NCBI RefSeq assembly: GCF_000763135.2
Contig: NZ_JRPR02000006.1
Location: 44,734 to 108,733, forward strand
DNA: 64,000 nucleotides
Direction of reading: 5' to 3'
Origin: Helicobacter jaachi
GTDB taxonomy: Bacteria > Campylobacterota > Campylobacteria > Campylobacterales > Helicobacteraceae
Below, one piece after another: positions 1-8,335 of this stretch (positions within the stretch are counted from its first letter, which is position 1; every line of letters begins with the position of its first letter). The position numbers were made by a program, and so were the translations under genes. The notes below the pieces were generated by a model that saw nothing but the letters and a program-made list of their open reading frames with translations, did not search any database and was not told the origin of the DNA.

Positions 1-391
1 TATGGAGGGCGTTTATACTATTGACTTTAATGTAGAAAAATTCCCAAATTGGTGTGATGTGAATGAGTATTTTGACGCAGTAGATGAGGGCAAGACGCAA
101 GCTGTGCGGATTTTAAAAGTAAAAGATAAACTAAGGTCAATGATTACTTTTAAGCAAGTTAATCTCTTTGATAAGCGCTATCCTTTTATGCGAGATGAGT
201 TTGATATATTATTTTGCCGCAATGTGCTTATTTATTTTAAGCAGCAAGACCAGCAAGATATTCTAGCGCGCCTTATTGACACGCTTCGCATTGATGGGAC
301 ATTTTATCTAGGGCATTCAGAAAGTCTCTATCATTTTGTGGATAAATTTGAAAAGCTTGGCAATAAAACTTTTGTGAAAATAAAGGCGTGA
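1..391 (+). CDS. cheR: Chemotaxis protein methyltransferase CheR (C-terminal part)
   Basis: CheR transfers methyl groups from S-adenosylmethionine to glutamates of chemoreceptors in adaptation. Only about the last 129 residues lie in the window; the 5' part is cut off by the left edge, so the apparent ATG at position 2 is probably internal. The visible part holds the family signatures DILFCRNVLIYF, from the SAM-binding fold, and GTFYLGHSESL near the C-terminus. The stop codon overlaps the region where cheB starts, so the two are almost certainly co-transcribed. The cheR-cheB pairing makes the assignment secure. Confidence 0.93.
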   Translation, partial: MEGVYTIDFNVEKFPNWCDVNEYFDAVDEGKTQAVRILKVKDKLRSMITFKQVNLFDKRYPFMRDEFDILFCRNVLIYFKQQDQQDILARLIDTLRIDGTFYLGHSESLYHFVDKFEKLGNKTFVKIKA

Positions 392-393
392 TA

Positions 394-1089
394 ATGCTGC
401 TTATGGAAACGACTAAATATCACCCAGACACTATTTTAAAAAGTAATCCTTGCAAAATCATACGCGGCAAGCTTGTGGTGATTGGCGCTTCTACAGGCGG
501 AGTTGATGCGCTCTCTTATATTTTTTCTCGCCTGCCGGCAAAGCTCCCTCCCATAGCGGTGGTGCAGCATATCCCTCCCACTTTTGGTTCTTCATTTGTT
601 AAAAGACTAGATACACTCTCTGAGCTTAGTATCTGTGAGGTTACAAGCAAAGTGCCGCTTAAGGATAATCATGTGTATGTAGCAGGTGGGAATAAGCATA
701 TGGTGATTGATTTTGCTATGGGGTCATACTATGCGCGCTCGCTTGATGAGGAAAAGCGTATATCGCGGCATAAGCCTAGCGTGGATATTTTATTCCGCAG
801 TGCTAATAACGCCGCAGGGCGCTCTGCACTAGGCATCATACTCACAGGAATGGGCGATGATGGCTGTATAGGCTTAAAGGAGCTGCACGATAATGGCGCG
901 CATACACTCGCAGAAAATGAGGAAGATTGCGTGGTGTTCGGTATGCCCAAAAAGGCTATTGAAATGGGAGCTGTGAGTGAGATTCTAAGCCTTGATATGA
1001 TTATTCACCGCATTATTGATTACGCGCAAAAGCCGCTTAAAGCGCTACTTAAAGATGATGAAGAGCCTGCTATCTTGCCACAGAAATAG
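394..1089 (+). CDS. cheB: Chemotaxis methylesterase CheB without receiver domain
   Basis: CheB removes methyl groups from, and deamidates, chemoreceptors, opposing CheR. The catalytic triad is visible: Ser in GASTGG (about residue 33), His in VVQHIPP (about 59) and Asp in TGMGDDG (about 155). The protein is about 231 residues and has no N-terminal response-regulator domain, so it cannot be activated by CheA phosphorylation in the enterobacterial way; a receiver-less CheB is also found in Campylobacter. ATG 394 is chosen because AAAGG lies 7 nt upstream. GTG 388, overlapping the cheR stop, and ATG 403 are alternatives. Confidence 0.93.
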   Translation: MLLMETTKYHPDTILKSNPCKIIRGKLVVIGASTGGVDALSYIFSRLPAKLPPIAVVQHIPPTFGSSFVKRLDTLSELSICEVTSKVPLKDNHVYVAGGNKHMVIDFAMGSYYARSLDEEKRISRHKPSVDILFRSANNAAGRSALGIILTGMGDDGCIGLKELHDNGAHTLAENEEDCVVFGMPKKAIEMGAVSEILSLDMIIHRIIDYAQKPLKALLKDDEEPAILPQK

Positions 1090-1157
1090 TCTATTTTAAT
1101 CTTGAAAATTCTAAAATTTTAAAATAATTGCTAAAGTATGACTTGCATTGAGTATAT

Positions 1158-1173
1158 TAGAATCTAGATTCTA
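1158..1173. repeat. 16-bp palindrome from two abutting TAGAATCTA-type motifs
   Basis: TAGAATCT is followed directly by its reverse complement AGATTCTA, giving a perfect 16-bp palindrome 4 bases before ATG 1178. It is one of several head-to-head pairs of the window-wide motif. With no loop it is more likely a DNA-level site than a good RNA hairpin, and its position could affect initiation of the next gene. Confidence 0.8.
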
Positions 1174-1177
1174 AAAA

Positions 1178-1681
1178 ATGGTTAGCAAAATGACAATATT
1201 AGGGATTATTCATCTGCTGTGTGCGTGCGTGGTGGTGGGCTATTTGGCGTATGATGTGCTTGTGTTTAGCTTTTTTAAAAAAAATCGAAATGAGAGCGAA
1301 TTTAAGTCATTAAAGCGTGAGATTCTAAAGCCTAGCGTGATTTTGCTAGGGAGTGCGTTTTTAGGCTTAATGCTTAGCGGGGCGGGACTTGCTAGCTTTT
1401 ATATTGATACAAGTAATGGAATCTTGCAAGGAATATTTATGGTATTTAAAGAGGGGCTTTTAGAGATTAAAGATTTCTTAATAGATTCTAAAAATTTGAA
1501 TTTTTATGGCATATTAACGCTAAAATTGCTAACTATTTCACTGCTATTTATTTTCACACCTATATCATTTTTTTATATTTTAGTGCTAAAAAAGGCTGAC
1601 CCAATGCGTAGATTTTATCATCATTTAGCATTGATAATATGTCTTATAGCCGTGATTTTAGCTCGCCTCCTAGCACATTAA
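1178..1681 (+). CDS. Unrecognised multi-pass membrane protein
   Basis: I do not recognise this 167-residue protein with confidence. It has about four hydrophobic segments (roughly residues 5-27, 48-72, 108-135 and 145-165) separated by short charged loops, with Lys/Arg-rich stretches after the first and third, as in an inner-membrane protein. The overall shape resembles small CopD/DUF2269-type membrane proteins, but no diagnostic residues settle this. The segment IDSKN near residue 105 is encoded by a copy of the AGATTCTA motif. No clear Shine-Dalgarno sequence precedes ATG 1178; ATG 1190 is an alternative. It stands alone, convergent with the next gene. Confidence 0.6.
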   Translation: MVSKMTILGIIHLLCACVVVGYLAYDVLVFSFFKKNRNESEFKSLKREILKPSVILLGSAFLGLMLSGAGLASFYIDTSNGILQGIFMVFKEGLLEIKDFLIDSKNLNFYGILTLKLLTISLLFIFTPISFFYILVLKKADPMRRFYHHLALIICLIAVILARLLAH

Positions 1682-1700
1682 TTTTGTTTAATCACAGAAT

Positions 1701-3053
1701 CTAAAAATAATCACTAAAGTAGGCTTTGCCTTCTGGCAGGATTTCTTCTAGTTTGTTAATGGCGTTATCGCTTGCTTCTAGGCGTCCTATGCTACGCAAA
1801 TACAAAGGGCGTTTGTAGCCAAGTAGCATTGCACTTAGCGTTTGAATGTCTAGTTTTATAATCTCTGCGGATTTTATAGAATCTGCCTTTTTAGATTCCA
1901 TAAATTCTAAAGATTCTATAAACCCCCTTTCTACCATCTCCACCTTAAAGCCCTGCGCGCTAAAATGCAGCACAAAAGCCATATTATTCCACTCTAAAAG
2001 CGGGTCGCTTACCACAAGGCAGAGCGTGAAACTGCTCTCCACACTATCAAAAGGATAGCGCTCCAAAAACTGCGTCACATCGACAATGCGCGCCATAATA
2101 TACGGGCTAATGCTCTCCTTAATATGCCCATCTTCAAGCAGAAACGCAAGGCTATGATTGCTATAATTCGCGCCTTCAATTCGCTCAAACATACTCTTAT
2201 GCGCCTCGATATAGCCCCAAAGCCCATGCCGCGCCTCCTCATTCAAGTAAATCATCTCCTTAATCTTAAAAATATCATTCTCCAGCAAATAGACGATATA
2301 GCCCGTGGGCTTATCACTCTCATCATAATAAATCGCCACAATCGTATCCTCGACATCCCATCGCCAGTATTCATTCCACGCCAGACTATCGCGCACAAGG
2401 CAGCCATGCGTCTTACTTGCAAACTCATTATGCAGCGCAATCAAATCGGGGTGATTTTCGCACACACGCTGCATCATGCCATTTACCGCAGGCGGCTTTG
2501 GGAACTGATTATCCTTAATGCTAAAAGTCATTTTGTCGCTCACAATCTCAAAGCCGCGCGAACGATAATATGGTATCGAATACGGATACAGACACGCGAT
2601 ACTCTGCCTGCTATCACGCATAATCTTTAGTATCTCTTTCATCAAATCCGCCATAAGCCCAATGCCCGAATACTCCGGGTAAGTCGCCACGCCCGTGATG
2701 CCGCCCATCGCATAGATTTGATTGTAGATATTCATTTTCATAGGATATAGCGCGATTTGGGAGACGAGCTTGTCGTTTGGAGATTCTGTGAGTTTTTTGG
2801 AATCTAGATTCTGTGAGTTTGGAGAATCTGTAACTTTTTTAGAATCTTGCCCCTTATCAAACCAGCCTAGCACTTTTGCGTGCTGCAAAATGGGATACTT
2901 TGAACGTTTAATAGAATCATCACTCCAGCCTGTGAAAAGCAAATCGCTATCAGTGACCTGAAAGGCATATCTAAGCAATTCATTAAACTGCTCAATATGG
3001 CTAGTATCAAGCATTTTCATAACTAATCTTTGCCTAATTTGAGACTTTTTCAT
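1701..3053 (-). CDS. Eis-like GNAT N-acetyltransferase
   Basis: This 450-residue protein has the architecture of the Eis (enhanced intracellular survival) family: an N-terminal GNAT domain, a second degenerate GNAT-like region and a C-terminal sterol-carrier-like domain. Seen directly are the acetyl-CoA-binding region TGVATYPEYSGIGLMADLM (R/Q-x-x-G-x-G/A type, here Y-S-G-I-G-L) and the following IACLYPYSIPYYRSRGFE, typical of Eis proteins. Members acetylate amines such as aminoglycosides or protein lysines; the substrate here is unknown. The start has AAAGGA upstream. Residues about 74-102 are an inserted Asp/Ser/Lys-rich tandem repeat absent from the fold. Such proteins are mostly known from Gram-positives, so transfer is possible. 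Confidence 0.82.
   Translation of the reverse strand: MKKSQIRQRLVMKMLDTSHIEQFNELLRYAFQVTDSDLLFTGWSDDSIKRSKYPILQHAKVLGWFDKGQDSKKVTDSPNSQNLDSKKLTESPNDKLVSQIALYPMKMNIYNQIYAMGGITGVATYPEYSGIGLMADLMKEILKIMRDSRQSIACLYPYSIPYYRSRGFEIVSDKMTFSIKDNQFPKPPAVNGMMQRVCENHPDLIALHNEFASKTHGCLVRDSLAWNEYWRWDVEDTIVAIYYDESDKPTGYIVYLLENDIFKIKEMIYLNEEARHGLWGYIEAHKSMFERIEGANYSNHSLAFLLEDGHIKESISPYIMARIVDVTQFLERYPFDSVESSFTLCLVVSDPLLEWNNMAFVLHFSAQGFKVEMVERGFIESLEFMESKKADSIKSAEIIKLDIQTLSAMLLGYKRPLYLRSIGRLEASDNAINKLEEILPEGKAYFSDYF
2769..2857 (-). repeat. Imperfect tandem repeat inside the Eis-like gene
   Basis: Two imperfect units of about 28 bp rich in AGATTCTGTGAG and AGAATCT are arranged in tandem with a shorter partial unit between them. 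On the minus strand they encode DSKKVTDSPNSQNL followed by DSKKLTESPNDKL. The insert falls in a surface-like loop of the GNAT domain. It looks like local expansion of the AGATTCT motif that stayed in frame. Confidence 0.8.
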
Positions 3054-3195
3054 ATTTTATCCTTTGTAAATGTTTTAAAAGCGCAATGCGATAGCAAGGC
3101 AAAGTATGGCAAGAAGCAATGCTAGAAGTATAATCCATACTCACATATAAATTACAAATATATGCGCGATTTTAAAGAGCTAAAGCCCACAAGGC

Positions 3196-3224
3196 TTGAC
3201 AAGAGGCAATTTTTTCTATATAAT
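3196..3224 (+). promoter_or_regulatory. Consensus sigma-70 promoter of tRNA-Asn
   Basis: TTGACA (3196-3201) and TATAAT (3219-3224) are both perfect consensus hexamers, separated by 17 bp. Transcription would start near 3231, about 10 nt before the mature tRNA. Confidence 0.85.
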
Positions 3225-3240
3225 CACCAGCTTTATATAT

Positions 3241-3315
3241 TCCGGATTAGCTCAGCGGTAGAGTAGGTGGCTGTTAACCACTTGGTCGCAGGTTCGAATC
3301 CTGCATCCGGAGCCA
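3241..3315 (+). tRNA. tRNA-Asn (GTT)
   Basis: A full cloverleaf can be drawn: acceptor TCCGGAT/ATCCGGA, D-arm with AGCTCAGCGGTAGAG, anticodon loop CTGTTAA with anticodon GTT, T-loop GGTTCGAATCC, discriminator G and encoded CCA. It has its own strong promoter directly upstream. Confidence 0.96.
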
Positions 3316-3451
3316 TAGAAGCCTACAAAGCATGTCATCTCGCATTTTCTACACATCACACAACCCTTTTACTAGTTTTACTGAACTTCCCGACCTAACC
3401 ACGCACTTTAAAGCACTTAAACCCTGCCTTGTGTTCAAAAATGATAAGATA

Positions 3452-3460
3452 TGCTATAAT
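3452..3460 (+). promoter_or_regulatory. Extended -10 promoter for the phase-variable glycosyltransferase gene
   Basis: TGCTATAAT is an extended -10 element, 28 bases before the start codon at 3488. No good -35 is evident, as is usual in Helicobacter. Start near 3467 would leave a short leader with AAAGGAG at 3476-3482. Confidence 0.55.
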
Positions 3461-3487
3461 CGCGCATCTGACTATAAAGGAGTATGT

Positions 3488-5213
3488 ATGAATAGGCATT
3501 TTAACGGGGGGGGGGGATAATCTAAAGAAGCTCTGCTCCACTCGCAGACTTAGTGTTATTTTATTTTTACTTTTTGTATGCGCTTATTGCGTGTTTTTGG
3601 TGTCCTTTAGCCGCTATGGATTTAATCTTGATGATATTTGGATGTGGCTTGAAATTTATGAACATAAACCCGTATGGAATGGCTACAATCCTAGCATGGG
3701 GCGCTTTTTCCCACTTGCAAGCCTTGACCTTAATGTGCTTATGCAATTCTCTACCTCGCCTTATATATTTTTTGCTTTTAATGCACTACTAGCGCTTATA
3801 TTTGCGCTCACTTGGTTTTATATGCTCTCTTTTGTAAGCCAAAAAATTTGGCTTAATATCCTACTTATCGCATTTTTTATGCTAAGCATGGGATTTGTGA
3901 TAGTTACTTTTGGGATTTGCTATCCTGAGCGGCTGCTTGTCGTGTTTTTAAGCATTTTTATTATAACTTCAATGCTCTACCTGCGCGCTCCTACGCTAAG
4001 CCTTTTTATGCTAGGCATTTTGATGATTAATCTATGCATTTATCTTAAAGAACCAATGTTTATTGCAGCATTTGTCTTTGGCTTTATGCTCTTTATCTCC
4101 ACGCTGCGCATAAGCTTCGTAGATTCTATAAACACAGAATCTACACACTCTCCAAATGTATCGCCCATTCAAGCAGATTCTATAAATTCCCACAAAAAAG
4201 CGCTGCGCTTCTATGCGCTAGGCATTATGAGTAGCGCGGCTCTTTATGCTTTAATATATGCCCTATTTATCCTCCCGCAAATGACAAAGGTTTATAACAG
4301 AGCCACGCCATTTACTAATACCCTTGTGGTAAAAATACAAGGCTGGATAAATTTTATCCTTAATGATGGGCTAATCATCGCTCTTACTCTAGCGATTGTG
4401 TGCTATAGAATCTACCTTATTTTACGCGGGCGCGATAAGATTAGGGCGCTTTTTGATGGGCTTTTGTGCGCGTGTTTGGCGTATATGCTTGTATATTTTG
4501 CGCTTGGGATTTTTGAAGTATATTATTTGCTGCCTTGCTATATATGGAGCGGCGTGGCGATTATGTATTATTTATTTACGCAAGGCTATATTAAGCGCCT
4601 TGTGATGAAACTTTGCATCGCATTTGGACTGCTTGGATTTTTTAGCAGCTCGTTGCCTATGGGATTTTATACGATGATAAATCTTAAAGCAATGGCTGTG
4701 CAGTTTAATGAGCTTCTTGATTTTAGCGCCAAATACATCGCCCAAAACCCACACACGCGTATATATTTTGATGGCACGGGCAGGGGGCGAGATATTTACC
4801 CAGACTGGTATGTGCGCTACTTTATTGAATACCTTAATAGAATCTACAATGTAAAAGATTTTGATGTAATGAGCGCTATGCCAAATGGCAAAGATATCGT
4901 GCTAGATTCTATAAGCCCTTATAGTTATTATAATAACCTTACAATCACCAAGCCGCAAGTAGGCGATTTACTTATCCTTAATAACACCACAAGCATTTAT
5001 GCTGATAGTGCTTATATTGCGCAGCTTGCCTCATCGCACTCCCTTATATTCACAAGCACATTTTCAAGCATTCCCTACATCAGTATCCGCTCTGTGATTA
5101 AGGGGATAAATTTTAAATTTATCGGTGCTCAAAGCGCACTATTAGGCAATGCAAATATGTTTCATCTGCCGTTAGAAACCTATGTCTTTAAAGTGCAAAA
5201 TCTTGCACTTTAA
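3488..5213 (+). CDS. Phase-variable GT-C-like membrane glycosyltransferase, out of frame (OFF) here
   Basis: The gene starts at ATG 3488, preceded by AAAGGAG at 5 nt. It reads MNRHFN and enters an 11-G tract (3506-3516), after which this frame stops at TAA 3518. With one G fewer, the frame continues without a stop through a hydrophobic first segment into the long open frame that ends at 5213, giving a protein of about 574 residues. It has about ten membrane segments and an early extracytoplasmic Asp-Asp (YGFNLDDIW), the arrangement of GT-C glycosyltransferases that use lipid-linked sugar donors. The target is unknown; lipopolysaccharide or another surface glycan is likely. A loop contains DSIN/TEST peptides encoded by the AGATTCTATAA motif. 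The glycosyltransferase call rests on topology, not on a recognised family. Confidence 0.75.
3506..3516 (+). repeat. Poly-G tract, G11 (phase-variation switch)
   Basis: Eleven consecutive G residues lie 18 bases inside the reading frame that starts at 3488. G11 leads to an immediate TAA; G10 or G13 restores the long frame. Slipped-strand mispairing in such tracts is the established mechanism of phase variation in Helicobacter and Campylobacter. Confidence 0.9.
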
Positions 5214-5370
5214 CTTTTGGGGCTTATAGAATCTACCCACAATATAAAATCTAAAAGTAAGAATATATTTTATTTTATGGTTTTTTAAGTCAAAAATTTT
5301 AATAATTCGCGCGTTTTTTTGGCTTTAAATTTGCATTAATTTTTATTTTTAATTTGTTAAGGAGCTGGCT

Positions 5371-7453
5371 GTGCGTGTAAATAAAATTTATAAAATCCCT
5401 TTAGTGGGATTATTCCTCTCCTTAGTTTGTTCATTTTTAATAGCTGATGAGCAAACTAATGGGGGGGGGGGCAGAGAGAAAAGAGGTAGATACAAAGGTT
5501 GCTAAAAGTGTAAATCTTGGCACTTCTATTGTAAGTGATACCAAAACCCAAAGAGAAATATTTTATGAAAATGATAATATTTCCTCCATTAATGGCGAGG
5601 CATTAGAAAAGCTTAGAATTACTAATTCTAAAGATTTAGCTTCGGTATTTTCAGGGCTTTATATATCAAGCGAAGGGAGCGATTCTGTGCCTCAAATAAG
5701 CCTGCGTGGGCTTAATACAGGATATTTTTATAATCCTAGCGTGCGACTTTATATTGATGGCGTGCCTCAAGATATATTTTTTATCTCCCAAGAATTGCTT
5801 GATGTAGATTCTGTAGAATTATTTAAAGGCATGAGCGGCACGCTCTTTGGTGAAAACGCACAAGCAGGCGTGTTATCCATTAACTCAAATATGGCAACCA
5901 ACACTCCACGCGCTCGTGCTACTTTTACTATGGGGCAGCTAGATAGGTCAATCAGCGGCAGTGCGAGTGGAGCCATTGTGCAAGATAAATTATATGCCAA
6001 AGTGAGCTTTAAGCATGCAGATTATTTAGGGCAGATTAAAGATTTAAGCACCAACAAGCTAGCCGATACGCAAGATGTTAATCTCGCGCGCGTTTCACTG
6101 CTCTATGATGATGGCAAGTGGTTTTTAGGAGCGGATTATTATTTAGACAAAAGCACATTGCATGATTTAATATACCTTACTGATAACGAGCGCAATGACA
6201 AAAACAATATCGTGCATAACTTTGGCACTAGCCCTATCCCTACGCTTAATCGCACTATACAAACCGCAGCTATAAAGGGCGGCTACTACACAGATAATTT
6301 TAATATTAAAAATGTTTTTAGTGTGCAAGATAGGGCATTATCTGTTAATAATAATAATTTTATCATCGACCAAAATCAACGCAGTTTTGCCAACGAGCTA
6401 AAGGCTACACAAACTTATGAAAATGGCTCAAGCTCGCTCTATGGCGCGTATATCTCATATAATGACTACATACACAATCACATTAAACACGCCAACAGAC
6501 AAAATGATAAAAATAACTTAAGCACCCTAAATGCTGCCCTTTTTACTGACCACAAAATCGCTTTGCCCGCACACTTTGATGTGGGATTAGGCTTAAGATA
6601 TAGCTATTATAAAAGTTTTATTGACTACACACAAGGCAATAGCGCAATTCCAAGCTTTGCAGACAATACAGACAAACATCAATTATCGCCACGCATTACG
6701 CTATCTTACACACTTGCAGACGCACATAAGCTCTACACTTCAGCAGCTAGAGATTTTAAAGCTGGTGGCTTCCCCAATGTAATAAATAATCAAGCGTTTT
6801 TACGCTACTACAAGCCAGAATACACCTACACCACAGAGTTTGGCTATAAAGGGCTATTTTGGCAGGATAGAATCTACATAAACGCAGATTATTTTTATAT
6901 CTACGCACAAAATCGCCAAGAATATATGATGATTGATGAGACCACGAGTATTATTGGCAATATGGGCGATATGGTCTCACATGGCTTTGAGCTTGAGAGT
7001 AAATTCCAATTTTTGCGCGATAGCTTTTTTATGCTAAATTTCGCTTACATTAATGCAGATTACAAAAAAGCAACTAATCCCTTTACCGGAGAGGTGCTAG
7101 ATTCTCAACGCGTGTTTTATACGCCAAAGTTTAATCTTAACGCCAGCCTTGATATGATTTTATGGCGTAACAGCGTGGCAAATCTTTACTTTAACACCCT
7201 TGTATCACACAAAAGTCAAGTATGGTTTAGCACCACAGGCACAACGCTTGAATTTAGTCAAAAGCCCTATACACTATGGGATTTAGGCTTGCGTGCGGAG
7301 TTTAGTAATAATCTAAGCCTTGCTTTTAAGGCAGAAAATGTGCTAAATACGCTTTATGATACTTATGGGTATAATCGACCAGCAGAGGGTGGCAATCAGC
7401 ACAGAATCGGACGCTTAAGAAACTACAGCCTAACGCTTAGCTATAGATTCTAA
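5371..7453 (+). CDS. Phase-variable TonB-dependent outer-membrane receptor, out of frame (OFF) here
   Basis: GTG 5371, with AAGGAG 6 nt upstream, begins a typical signal peptide (hydrophobic core, cleavage likely after LIA) and runs into an 11-G tract at 5461-5471; the frame then stops at TAA 5503. With G10 it continues into the long frame ending at 7453, about 693 residues. That frame has a plug domain (LRITNSKDLASVFSGLYIS; SLRGLNTG; VRLYIDGVPQD; VELFKGMSGTLFGENAQAGV) and a long barrel ending in LSYRF. Such receptors import iron chelates, haem or cobalamin with TonB; the ligand is not evident. ATG 5447 could start translation past the switch but without a signal peptide. The final codons and stop come from an AGATTCTAA motif. 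The PepSY-like gene downstream supports a role in metal uptake. Confidence 0.88.
5461..5471 (+). repeat. Poly-G tract, G11 (phase-variation switch)
   Basis: Eleven Gs follow the signal-peptide codons of the TonB-dependent receptor. G11 gives a truncated product ending at 5505; G10 restores the receptor frame. Confidence 0.9.
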
Positions 7454-7507
7454 TGCTATAAATACTTAAGGCACAATGCAGCATAAAGCCAATACAAAAG
7501 GATAAAA

Positions 7508-8245
7508 GTGAAACTTTTTAAAAGAAAAAATTATTTGGCGTGGCATTTGTATATTAGCCTCTTTTTTATCCCTATGGCGCTTATGTATAAAATCACAGGT
7601 ATTGTGGGGATTCTAGGCTATTTTGGTGATAATAAAGTGTATGAAGTTGCTTTGAGTAGTGCGCAAAAAGCAGCACTTACAGAGATTATAGAATCTAGCA
7701 AGATAGATTCTATAAATGCTACGACTGCAAGCACAGCAGCTAAGCAAAATAGTGATTTTATAGAATCTACCACAGAATCTACAGGCGCGCAAGAAAGCAA
7801 AAATACACAAAAAGCAAATTTACAAGAGATAAAGCTCCAAGAGCCTAGCGGCTTTGATGTGGAGCGCCTCAAAAATCAGTTTATAAAATTTCTTATCGAT
7901 AATGAGATTAAACTCCCCGCTAGCACGAATTTCCAAAAGGCTAGGCATAAAAATGGCTACACGCTAGGTAGTCCTGCGTATAGAATCGAGCTTGAGCTAA
8001 ATAATCCGCCCAAAGTCAAACTCTACACAAACGATTGGCTAGGTAATCTTGTCGCGCTACATTTTGCGCGTGCGGGCGTGGCGTTTAATGTGCTTGCCTT
8101 TAGCTTTGTGGTGTTTATGTTTATTACTTATGTCACAGGGCTTTTGATGTGTGATTTTAAGAAAAATGGTAAAAAGTATTTTTTAGCGATGTTTGTTGGG
8201 CTACTTGTTACTACTACACTTGGCGTATATGGGCTGTATTTTTAG
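7508..8245 (+). CDS. PepSY-associated membrane-helix-like protein
   Basis: This 245-residue membrane protein follows the TonB-dependent receptor by 54 bp and is likely its partner. It starts with KNYLAWHLYISLFFIPMALMYKITGI, the His-containing first helix typical of PepSY-associated membrane proteins found beside siderophore receptors, and has two further helices near residues 193-215 and 225-243. The large periplasmic loop (about 40-190) has an IESSKIDSIN...FIESTTEST stretch encoded by repeated AGATTCTATAA motifs and looks expanded. The start is GTG with AAAAGGA 5 nt upstream. Role inferred: iron release or reduction after uptake. Confidence is moderate because only part of the domain is recognisable. 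Confidence 0.65.
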   Translation: MKLFKRKNYLAWHLYISLFFIPMALMYKITGIVGILGYFGDNKVYEVALSSAQKAALTEIIESSKIDSINATTASTAAKQNSDFIESTTESTGAQESKNTQKANLQEIKLQEPSGFDVERLKNQFIKFLIDNEIKLPASTNFQKARHKNGYTLGSPAYRIELELNNPPKVKLYTNDWLGNLVALHFARAGVAFNVLAFSFVVFMFITYVTGLLMCDFKKNGKKYFLAMFVGLLVTTTLGVYGLYF

Positions 8246-8306
8246 CAACTTCTTTAAATGTCCATTTTAATGCCTGCAGACCGCCCATGCTGTGCAGCGA
8301 TTGTGT

Positions 8307-8330
8307 TATAGAATCTCGCTAGATTCTATA
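8307..8330. terminator. Hairpin from two head-to-head motifs between convergent genes
   Basis: TATAGAATCT and AGATTCTATA form perfect 10-bp inverted arms around CGCT. The hairpin sits in the 90-bp gap between the PepSY-like gene (+) and purH (-), where a bidirectional terminator is expected. There is no long T-run, so termination strength is uncertain. Confidence 0.5.
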
Positions 8331-8335
8331 CGCAC

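Noticed and set aside
2124..2630. 168-codon frame opposite the Eis-like gene
   Set aside because: It is antisense to a well-recognised protein, with an Arg/Ile-rich translation of no known type.
2769..2857. CRISPR-like repeats
   Set aside because: The units are imperfect, have no unique spacers and are in an open reading frame; no cas genes are present.
3332..3520. Open frame of 62 codons reading into the first G tract
   Set aside because: It begins right after tRNA-Asn with no ribosome site, crosses the promoter, and its end is just the OFF-state of the gene that starts at 3488.
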